NCBI RefSeq assembly: GCF_029227915.1
Contig: NC_079879.1
Coordinates: forward strand, 10,852,001-10,912,000
DNA from: Hydractinia symbiolongicarpus
Lineage: Eukaryota; Cnidaria; Hydrozoa; Anthoathecata; Hydractiniidae
DNA: 60,000 nucleotides
Direction: 5' to 3'
In this document: piece by piece, positions 23,036 through 31,400 of the stretch
Layout of the letters: each line of letters begins with the position of its first letter
How positions within the stretch are numbered: position 1 is the first letter of the stretch
The notes under the pieces: model-generated
What the model saw: only the letters and a program-made list of their open reading frames with translations
Told to the model about the DNA's origin: nothing
Database searches by the model: none
Position numbers and translations under genes: made by a program

Positions 23036-23700
23036 TAATTGTGTATCTCTCGTTCCTTGAAGGTAGTCAGTCAACTAGATACACTGCTTCCTGGTTGATA
23101 TCGTTCAGTCTGATTTCCTGCTTACACATTTCACTTCTGACATGATCAAGAATGACACTAATCTTAGCAATTTATTTTGTTTGATTGTTTTTTCTTTTGT
23201 TTCAGTTCTGGATCTTCTTCATATTGTCGAGTCTGTTTTTTTATTTGTTTACCAAGATATTCAGTTATTTGTGATAAGTTTTAGAATATTCGTAAGACGA
23301 CCAAGTTTAACCGGGAGTGACAGCAGTTGTCTCTCGTTATTGTTTACTTTAATACCTCCCGTCAGTGCTGGTATTAATTCGAATTAATAACTACGAGTAC
23401 TTCTTCCAATAATTATATATGTGTGGTATGTTCGCATACAGTATGTTAATTTATGCTTGTAGCCAGCCACTGATAAAACAACTTTATGTCCCTTGCGACT
23501 CTGTTTTAGCAATTTTACTCAGCATCTTTAATTCATTAATCCAATCTTCTACCTTATCCAAAATATATCCACCTTTCAAGCTTCTTGAACCAATTACATT
23601 ATTACATTATTACCAATTACATGTTACAAACTGCGGTGTGATAAATTAGTTTCCTCAAAAAATTATTTTTTTAACTAAATTTTACTTATTGGATTTGATT
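23036..23700. other. No gene recognised
   Basis: Short frames here have no recognisable content. Contains one copy of the TTTCCTCAAAAAATTATT motif at 23651. Confidence 0.5.
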
Positions 23701-23702
23701 TT

Positions 23703-23935
23703 CACATGGCAACTACAATCATGTTCATAATAGTTTTGGAAAAACCACTTTCCCCCTCCCCCCACTCTTCAGTGTTGGTTGGAGGTCTTTTCCAGAGTCG
23801 CCGGCAGTATTTTGGGGCACAAATCAACACAAAATCAACACTGACTGTTGGGGGAGAGGGGGGAAACTCTGAAAAAAGCCTCAAAAGCCGTTTTTCCAAT
23901 AATTTATGAACATGATTGTAGTTATAGCTCAGCAA
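23703..23935. mobile_element. Foldback MITE, ~230 bp
   Basis: The two halves are inverted copies over most of their length: CAACTACAATCATGTTCATA on the left and the same word inverted on the right, followed by GGAAAAAC and by C-rich (CCCCCTCCCCCCAC) and matching G-rich stretches. The centre is CCGGCAGTATTTTGGGGC. Both strands carry 67-77 codon frames that are by-products of the symmetry. Confidence 0.75.
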
Positions 23936-24037
23936 AACCTGAATAACTGAACGTATATCCCGAGTAAATTAAAAAATTTCCTTCTTTCATTTCTTTTCTT
24001 ATAGTTACCTCTTTTTTTGAAACATTTGTTTGTAAAA

Positions 24038-24172
24038 TTTTTTGAATTGATTTGCATTATTGTTTGTTGCAGTATGAAACTAATTACACACCATGTTGTT
24101 CTTCCATTTGAACTACCACCTTTTAAAGATGGATTGGATTCGAACCAATAACTTTCATGGTTTTACAACAAT
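24038..24172 (-). repeat. Dispersed repeat with a tRNA T-arm-like motif, copy 2
   Basis: Direct copy of 19204-19348 with a few substitutions and a short gap; it keeps GGATTCGAACCAATAAC (minus strand GTTATTGGTTCGAATCC). Confidence 0.6.
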
Positions 24173-24827
24173 GGAAATATTTTTTAAATAACATAACACA
24201 GAAATACAAAAGGTCACACATAGTATCAGTATTTACACAAAACTAATTTTGTTACCAGAAAACTTCCTTGTCCCACTCTTCCAAGAATCATTTTCATCAA
24301 AGTTTTTTTTGGTTTTACCTGCATTAGAAATACAAAAAAACAAACAAAAAAAAAAGCAAAAATTACCACCAAATTGATTAACATAAAAAGCAAAGTATAA
24401 ATTAGAACAGAAAAATCCCGAGAAGAGTTGTGAACAAAAAACATTGCGCATCATCATTAAATTAAAACAACAGAAATTTATCTAGTTTTTAAAATCATTA
24501 CACTGTAAAACTAATTCCACCACTCCACGACTGTTATAAATTAAAACAGGATGTAAAAGTTTCAGAAATTGCTTATTCAATTTTTCAGCATAAGTCGCAA
24601 TAAAGCCTTGAGGTAGGAAATTAGCTGACTGAAAAGAGGGATATACTTCAACTTAGGGGTATTTCAACTGGCAATATTACCTGTACATATAACATCCCTC
24701 CTGAAAGTCAATATACTGAATAAAAATTTGACTACTTATTTGAATAATTATGGTACCAAGTTAGCAGTATCTCTACACTGTCTCAGTTTAACAAGTATTG
24801 TACAGATTTCAGACATGTCTAGCCTAG
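24173..24827. other. No gene recognised
   Basis: AT-rich sequence; two overlapping 72-74 codon minus-strand frames are low-complexity (FFFCLFF) and not credible. Confidence 0.5.
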
Positions 24828-24831
24828 TTAA

Positions 24832-26304
24832 AGGGGAACTCCAGTAAAAATCACTTTTCTTTTTTTTGTTTGTTTTATACGTACTCAGAAAAGCATAAGA
24901 AATCAAAAAAAAACTTACTTTACTTGTTTTTCTTATTTAAAATTGTTGTACAAGCCTTCGCATATTCAATTTTTTTCTCATAAAAAACAGACAGGCGCGA
25001 TTTCATTACGGACCGGACCCGATTATAAATAATAACATCACATCGTGCAGAAAGTTTAAGCGAGCGCATGTTAAGACCTATAAATACAGCTTACATTAAA
25101 TCGCTTTTTGTATGTAATTTACGTTTAAATCTTTAAAAAATGGTTAGTTGCTCTGTGTTTCTATGTACCGATCGATCAGAGAAGTGTAAAGAAGTAAGTT
25201 TTCACAGAATCCCGTCTGTGAAAAAAATAGAACTCAAAAACGGCTAAACAAAATACGTTGTGCAGGTGATCTACCAAGCGATCAAAGTTTTTATATTTGG
25301 TTGGCGCACTTCACAGATAGTTCTTTTAAAAGATATCTGCAGGAAATAAACTTCCATATTAAGATACTCTGCTACTTTGTAAAAATGCCATTTTAGCTAG
25401 TGAACGCGATTAAAGTTTCTCATTTCTTCTTATCTCAATATTTGTACTTATATCCACAGAACTCAACCAAATAACGTTTTGTACATTTTTATATTAAATA
25501 AGAGAACATTATACGAATTTCCAATACAAACACCGACAAAAAAGCTTTCTAGTTACACATGTATCTTTCGTAGCGCTCAAGTTTCTATTCTTTGTTTTTC
25601 AAAAAAGAAGCTTTTTTGATGGAAGGACATGCCAAGTATTTTCAGGAGGTAAATGTACCCATTTTCTTCAATCTTTGTAACTTTATAATGGCTGCATGTA
25701 ATGCTGATAATGCAGTTTCTAAAACAGCTTTGTCAAAACAACCACTTGTAAGTCAGTAGCTTCTGCAACACATTTATGACTTACCATAATCATAAGATTG
25801 ATTTTTATTTATACAATAATAATACCCCGTTTTACCAACTTATCTAGCCCGAACATATTGATTTTATATCACGCATTTCAATGGTACTCCATCACGGAGA
25901 AAATTTTAACGTTACATAAAATTTGTTTACATTTGTGCGCAAAAAAAGCGCGTGCAGAGGAAAAATATTGCTGAACTGTAAAAAAAAAAAAATTGGCTTG
26001 TAAAGTATAAAAGATTTTTTAATGAAGCAAATGATAAAGTTTTTTGACGAAAAGAATGTTAAAAAAAGCGATTAAGTATATTTATTTCTTAAAAAAAATA
26101 AATATTTTGCTAAGAACGTTGCTTGAGCCAGTAAAAGACACCTCATCACTTTGCATCATTATTAATTTCTCCCTTGTGAGACAGAAGAGGTTCGAAGTCG
26201 TGTGGCTGTAGCTTTGTAAAGTCTTTCTCATGAAGAGAATTATCCGATTCTATGTTTTATATAACATTTTTTTTTAAATATTTTTTTTTCACTGGAGTGC
26301 TCCT
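24832..26304 (+). mobile_element. Kolobok-like DNA transposon, 1473 bp, with decayed THAP domain
   Basis: The ends are AGGGGAACTCCAGTAAAAA and, inverted, AGGAGCACTCCAGTGAAAA. TTAA lies directly outside both ends (24828-24831 and 26305-26308). TTAA duplications together with a THAP-type protein are the hallmark of the Kolobok superfamily (established knowledge). The internal THAP remnant is listed separately. No DDE catalytic region is recognisable, so the copy is non-autonomous. A second copy with the same left end begins at 35692. Confidence 0.75.
25140..25375 (+). pseudogene. THAP zinc-finger domain remnant of a Kolobok-like transposase
   Basis: From ATG at 25140 the frame reads MVSCSVFLCTDRSEK, then KEVSFHRIPSVKK and stops after KNG. 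In the +1 frame it continues KIRCAGDLPSDQSFYI, then WLAHFTDSSFKRYLQE. The order matches the THAP fold: N-terminal C-x4-C, SFHRIP, and the closing (C)xxHF...F block. The third zinc-binding cysteine appears replaced (IWLAHF where IC-xx-HF is usual), and a frameshift separates the halves, so the domain is dead. THAP domains bind DNA, in transposases the transposon ends. Position about 300 bp inside the left end fits a Kolobok gene start. Confidence 0.75.
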
Positions 26305-26308
26305 TTAA

Positions 26309-27300
26309 CTAAGTTTTCTTTGAGATATTAAAATTGAGTTTTTTATATAATAATTTTTCAGTGCAACCCGAATTAAAATCAACCAATATGCATAAAGCCA
26401 GCATGGCCACATCTAACATTAAAGAAGAAAAGATTTCCCAATAATGATCACGTGAGCAAAGAACAATAGAAGTTTTTGCCTTAAAGTATTGTCCAAATTT
26501 CTTTCATACAAGACAAAAAATATCTTCAGATCAATTGTATTTCAAGTGGCAAAAAGTATTCCTACTACTAAGTGAACACACAGCACTATTTGTCTTTCTT
26601 TAAAAAATAAGCTTACTCAAAATAATTAACAAAATTCAATCTAGCTCAGGCTACAGAAATATAATTATATGCTTAACTCAGATATCTTTGAATAGATGAC
26701 GTACACTGTCTCTTTTTTTCAAAAATAAATATAAATGTGCCAGCTCTTTCAGAACATGTATTCAGTATGGAATTAGCTGCATTTCATGTTGGTGGAAATT
26801 ATATTTAAAAAAATATTCTCTTTATATAAAAAATCAACCCTGGCCTACTTTTCCACCACATCAGATTTTAAAAACTAACGTTTTCCTCAAAAAATTATTT
26901 TTTAATCTTTTTATAAAATTATTATTCAGCAGATAATTGAAAAAAAAAACACCAATTTAAACTTTTTAATAGGAAATTTCCACAGTTAATGTGTACTATT
27001 AATAGCATGGCTTTCCAATGAATGGCAGTAATAAGTATTATGACAATCAACAGCGCAAGTTATTGTTGCCAGAAATTGTATACTGGAAAGAATCAATTTT
27101 TATATGTAAATTATACCTATTATCATCATTTTCCTCAAAAAGTTATTTTTTGGTCCTATAACAGCAGATCACTGAGAATTTACGGAACTAAAAATCTTGT
27201 GGTAACATTTTTAAAATTAAAAATCTTGATTTTGTAAACATTAAACGCACAAATCCTAACAAATTATAATTTTTTTAAAAATAAATTGGAATGATCATCT
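26309..27300. other. No gene recognised; two copies of a TTTCCTCAAAAAATTATT motif
   Basis: The motif lies at 26882 and 27130 in the same orientation, about 248 bp apart; other copies are at 7850 and 23651. It may be the end of a short repeat family. No gene. Confidence 0.4.
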
Positions 27301-27960
27301 GTTTTAACCCTATTCGGTCCGGGGTTTTTCGCACAAACTATGACTGGGGGGGGGCGGATTCCGATTTAAAAATGCCACTATCTGCTTGAAATATAATTAC
27401 TTTTGTTCTAGAGCGAATTTTTACATTCTGTTTGAAGTTTCTGAAAGCTAAATAAAAGTTATTTAACATATCTTCCGGTTTTTACATGGATCGGATAAAA
27501 AATTGCCAAAAATTTCCAGAAAATCCGTTTTTTCCGATTTTCGGGTAAAATCCGACAAAATCGGGAAATCGAATTAGTCACGTGTTCAAATTATTCCAAA
27601 TGATTCTTCTTGATAAAACAAAGTTGTGTTGCAAGTTTCAAGTTCTAAGGATAATCCTAACAGAAGTTATTATATTTTCCCCATTATAAGGATTTCATAG
27701 AGATTTTTAGGAGTAGTTTCGAGTAATGGCCAATATCAAAGCCTCTGAAAGGTATGGGACCTAAAAAATTAGCATGCAGGTGTCTAATAGATAAATGTTA
27801 AAACTCAGTAAGTATCATAGCCATATAACAAAGCAATCAGGAGTTATTAAAAAAAAACCGTCAGGGGGGGTTAAAATTTCAAAATATAGGTCTATACTTC
27901 AAGTTTAAGTATTTTCCAGGTTATTTGAAACCCTGGTTTGTGTAAAGGAGGAAATCTCGA
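27301..27960. other. GC-richer non-coding stretch, probable dispersed repeat
   Basis: Contains CCTATTCGGTCCGGGG, GGGGGGGGCGG and repeated TTTTCCGATTTTCGGG-type words. No open frame or known domain. It looks like an old interspersed repeat of unknown class. Confidence 0.4.
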
Positions 27961-27970
27961 GGTTACTTGT

Positions 27971-28090
27971 GGGGCCGTAGATTAGTGGTTATAGCTCTCG
28001 TACTCTGACCGGGGCTCGATTCCTCTTGATGTAGAGTCAACATGGGTGAGTGAATCTGAATGTTACCATAGCCCCGGTTTAATTGGTTAC
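27971..28090 (+). repeat. tRNA-derived SINE, copy 1
   Basis: TAGATTAGTGG (27978-27988) is an A-box and GGCTCGATTCC (28013-28023) a slightly decayed B-box, embedded in a tRNA-like head. The tail shares GTCAACATGGG, GAGTGAATCTGAATGTTACC and ATAGCCC with the second copy at 35228-35348. No clear 3' poly(A) or tandem tail can be assigned. Confidence 0.75.
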
Positions 28091-28372
28091 CAGAAGTTCA
28101 GAATAAAAGAAGTGAAGTTTATTCAAAAGAAATACCACAGCCCATTTATCTTTTATCATTCAGCACAGTGGGTGTTCTTTTTAACTTACTAATTACAGGC
28201 TTTTTATTAGTAGCTAGCTAAACATTGGCTTTATAGTAAAAATAAATATACAGCTACTTTACCACCGAAAGCCTCAATACAAGCTGGAATTCAGAATTGA
28301 CAGTTCTTTATGCATTTCAAGCCTTCAAAGAGTGGAAACACTTTGAACGATAGCTGGCATCCAAATTACATA

Positions 28373-28731
28373 AGGCGGACGTCACAAATATCGGGTGTTA
28401 GAGTCATTTGAGCACCAAAAATAGAGTCGGTCGGTAGATCGGCGAATGATAACTCAAAATTTCAAAAAATTTTATCCAACCATCCAGCCATTAACGAGCG
28501 CCATTAAATCGCCGATATTTAATGATAACTTTGGCATCTCCGGCAGTTTCCGCGTGAACACTTTTCACATTTTAAAGCGAAGCACAACAATCGCTGCAAT
28601 CGCTGTGGAGAGACAACAAGCGTATAATATTTTTTGTCATTTTAGTTTTTCCGACTCAGTATATCAAAAATTTCGATCAAAAATAGGGTCAGTCGGGTGA
28701 CTCTAACACCAAATATTTGTGACGTCTGCCT
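28373..28731. mobile_element. MITE with AGGCGGACGTCACAAATAT ends
   Basis: Inverted ends AAGGCGGACGTCACAAATAT and (inverted) TAGGCAGACGTCACAAATAT, continuing through GGTGTTAGAGTCA on both sides. About 359 bp. Flanks are T/A rich but no exact duplication is certain. An 84-codon plus frame inside is not credible. Confidence 0.75.
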
Positions 28732-28750
28732 AATCATTAATAAACAAATA

Positions 28751-28875
28751 CTGACCGGTTTTGATAACGTACTGTGAAATACAAAGCCTGGCTCAAAAGT
28801 ACAGACCAAGCTTGTGAGGTCTGTGCCCCTGACAAATGGCTTTGTATTTTACAGGGCAGAATCAAAACCGGTCAG
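28751..28875. mobile_element. Short MITE with CTGACCGGTTTTGAT ends and TA duplication
   Basis: CTGACCGGTTTTGAT at the left and ATCAAAACCGGTCAG at the right, with a further inverted pair AAATACAAAGCC / GGCTTTGTATTTT. TA flanks both ends (28749-28750 and 28876-28877). 125 bp; mariner-type by its duplication. Confidence 0.8.
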
Positions 28876-29016
28876 TAGCCATTTTATAGCTGAAATCTAT
28901 TCTCATCTTTAAAACAACAATCAAATTTTGCACATGATTAGATGGAATACCAATACATGGAATCACAGTCCTGATATTTACTTGCGCACGCATCTAAGTG
29001 ATTATGTAATGCCCGA

Positions 29017-29088
29017 TGCGCACGCAGAAATGGAGGTAAAAATGTAAACAAACTAATCAGAAAAGTTACCTCAATTTCTGCGCGCGCA
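29017..29088. repeat. Hairpin-forming inverted repeat
   Basis: TGCGCACGCAGAAATGGAGG at 29017 and its near-perfect inverse ending at 29088 (21 of 23 positions pair), with a 26-bp loop. It is probably a very short MITE or a relic end. Confidence 0.65.
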
Positions 29089-29254
29089 GGAAAAATACGG
29101 CACTATAATTGAGTGTATGGCAAATTTTAATCCACAACTACTTAAATTAGAATGTACAGTTCAAATTTTAAAGGGAGAAGAAAACGTTCGAAATTACGTT
29201 AAAAACGAACCAACCAAAAAGGGTATTTGTTTCAGTTATTTTAAACCGACTTAC

Positions 29255-29491
29255 CCTTCCAAACATTCCAAGTCAGCTCTTCGTCTGAATCAAATGTCTT
29301 TTCGCATGTTACGCAGAAGCAAATTGTATGTTCAGCAGTGGCTTTTACTTCTACTTTTTGCTCATGAGCAATCAGAGCTCTTACAGCCAACGTTATGTTG
29401 GAAGCCCACGCTGGGAAAGGAAAAATTGAAGTTCAGCCATAGAAAGTTCTAAAAAATTCTGCAAACATTTAATATCTTCAACCGAAGCCAT
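29255..29491 (-). pseudogene. SAP-domain protein, first-exon remnant
   Basis: From ATG at 29491 the minus strand reads MASVEDIKCLQNF, then LELSMAELQFFLSQRGLPT and a stop. In another frame it goes on LAVRALIAHEQKVEVKA, TICFCVTCEKTFDSDEEL, and ends at G|GTAAGT (29255/29254). LSxAELxxFLxxRGLPxxGxKxxLVxR is the SAP motif, a helix-extended-loop-helix DNA-binding fold. One small indel near 29400 breaks the frame in the loop between the two helices. A CxxC pair (CVTCEKTF) follows. In cnidarian genomes SAP heads of this kind are frequent at the N-terminus of large multicopy proteins with transposon-like distribution. No downstream exon was found. The splice donor suggests it derives from an intron-bearing gene, not a retrocopy. 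Confidence 0.6.
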
Positions 29492-29499
29492 CAAGCTCA

Positions 29500-29970
29500 C
29501 TTGATTTAACTTTTTAGCTTTTTTAATTAATTTTTTTGTGTAAAATATATAAGAATTGATTAAAAATTAACTTGTATAAACAGGAAAACCACGCCACCAC
29601 ATAAACTTCGCATCCCTGCTAGCAGCGGTGTTGTATTTTGTCATAGTGATTACCCAGAATGCTTTGCGCAACCGTGAAAGATCTATTATGTCTACCATTA
29701 ATGATCGATTAGGCCCCTGGGGGCTTATTTGTCAAAATGGGTTTTGGGGGACAGGGCTTATTCGGGAGGGGCGTGGCGGGGGGTTAAATGGGAGGGGACT
29801 TATAAAATTATACAAAAGTCTTAGTGTGCTAAAAATAAAAACAACAATTTTAATAAACACAACGATCGTCTCTAAGGGAGCCGCATCAATCATTTCCTCT
29901 GCATCTGGGATAAATGGGTTGTCTTCCGTCTCGTTTACCAGTTGTATTTGTTCATTGAGCATTGAGGGTA
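29500..29970. other. No firm gene; weak minus-strand frame
   Basis: A minus-strand frame (29732-29962) begins LNEQIQLVNETEDNPF and IPDAEEMIDAAPLE, which looks protein-like, then runs into T-rich and proline-rich low-complexity sequence derived from a CCCCTGGGGGCTTAT-type repeat. It may be a short exon relic; not recognised. Confidence 0.25.
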
Positions 29971-29974
29971 TTTC

Positions 29975-30180
29975 GAACTCGTTGGGTGAGCGCAGAAGAA
30001 CACAAGATGTGAAATTGAAAAGGAATATTTAGGCGGGTCTCCTAAATTTGCTTCTTTGTATGTGATATTATGATGAACACTGGCAAATCAACGTTTATGC
30101 CTTGTTTATCTGCCAACTACACTTGATTTACTGAGAAAAAGCTCTTTGTAGGATGTAAACATATCCAAATTAGTTTTGCT
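29975..30180 (-). repeat. Older direct duplicate of the inner element's right arm
   Basis: Matches 30588-30790 in the same orientation at about 612 bp offset (CGTTGGGTGAGCGCAG, GATGTGAAATTGAAAA, TATTTAGGCG, TGATATTATGATGA, CCAACTACA), but more diverged than the arm's left partner at 14640-15000. Confidence 0.7.
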
Positions 30181-30489
30181 TCACCCAGTGAACGGCTATC
30201 ATGAATCGCGTTTGAACATATAAACTACATTGAAAAGGCTTCATTTATTTTTTCCATGAATACTTTTGTAGTGTTTTCGCAAATACTAAACATGGTAGAG
30301 CAATTTTAAAGTAACAATTTCTGCACTTGAAAATTATGAAGTATGGATGACATTACACACTGGTTGTTCACGTTCCAGCTCAAAGATAGAAATTTCGACT
30401 ATTCTTTCATAAAACCGCAACTAGACATTCAACAATCAAGAGCAAAATTAATATCCCCAAAGTAACTTGTGAGGAATTGACGATTGATG

Positions 30490-30923
30490 TATGAATACAA
30501 AGCATAATAGTGAACACTCATGGTATTTAGGACATACATTGCTTGTAATGTATTCTCTAAGGCTCACACAAACGGATCATGTCTCGTTGGGTAAGCGCAG
30601 TAAAACACAGGATGTGAAATTGAAAATGAATATTTAGGCGTGTCTGCTAAATTTGTTTCTTTGTCTCTGATATTATGATGACCACCGGCGTATCGGCCAT
30701 CATCCCTTGCTTATCTACCAACTACAAGTGATGTACTGATAAGAATCTCTTTGTGCGAAGATGTCACGATAATTTTTCGTTTGTATATAGTGCGAGACCA
30801 TTATGAACGCCTCTTTACTACAGAGAAATACGCTCTACTACAGGCTACTACACTCTACTACAGAAAAATACGCTTTACTACAGAGAAATACATTCTACTA
30901 CGCTCTACTACACGCTACTAATT
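30490..30923 (-). repeat. Right arm of the inner element with a short GTAGTAG array
   Basis: 30490-30810 is the inverted copy of 14640-15000. 30811-30923 is the inverted GTAGTAG array (CTACTACAGAGAAATACGCT words), about 113 bp against about 550 bp on the left. Similarity ends at CGCTACTAATTTCC. Confidence 0.8.
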
Positions 30924-31400
30924 TCCTATTTCTCTATTTTTATTGTTTAAGTTTTATTCCATGAGTTACTAAAACTAAGGTTCACAAATATAATTTTTTA
31001 AAAAAAATTCTTGATGATTTGAATTCTGATCGATTTCCATTTTCTCCTTAGAGAAAGCCTTTGTCTTTATACCACCTGTTAATGTTGCTGATAATATCTT
31101 ACATTCTTATATTACTTTCTTAATGACTAGTACTGTAAATAGTTTTTAAAAAAAATAAAAAACAAGAATTTCCAAGAAAGACATATTTTCTTCAACCATT
31201 GTCTCATTATGATGTCATTACTTCCTGTGATGACATATCAACTTAAATATTTTGTCACTAATTAAGTCACAACATATTGATGCTTCTTTGTGCCAAGTTT
31301 TGTCACTTAAAACCAAACTGAACAAAAGTTACAGCCCGCAGGCACTTTATGCCCCCCCCATACTTACAAGGGTCAAAAAAGCCCATACAAATAGTCGTTA
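30924..31400. other. No feature recognised
   Basis: AT-rich; ends in the 3' tail of the LINE on the minus strand. Confidence 0.5.

Larger units (their letters stand above)
14020..30923. mobile_element. Inner (~17 kb) inverted-repeat element with GTAGTAG array ends
   Basis: The left arm (14020-15000) and the right arm (30490-30923) are inverted copies. Each has an outer GTAGTAG-type array followed by about 280 bp of unique sequence, roughly 90% or more identical, recognisable by ATGGTCTCGCACTATATACA, TAGTTGGTAGATAAACAAG and CGCTTACCCAACGAGACATG. The plan (array outside, unique segment, then subterminal repeats) repeats that of the 48 kb element. The outer ends could not be fixed exactly and no target-site duplication was found. 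No transposase assignable to it was found. It may be a smaller relative nested in the larger element, or the two arms may be independent single-ended relics. Confidence 0.5.

Noticed and set aside
24832-26304. P-element assignment from the THAP domain
   Set aside because: P elements make 8-bp duplications; the TTAA flanks fit Kolobok better.
24832-26304. piggyBac assignment from the TTAA duplication
   Set aside because: piggyBac ends begin CCC and its transposase lacks a THAP domain; the THAP remnant argues against it.
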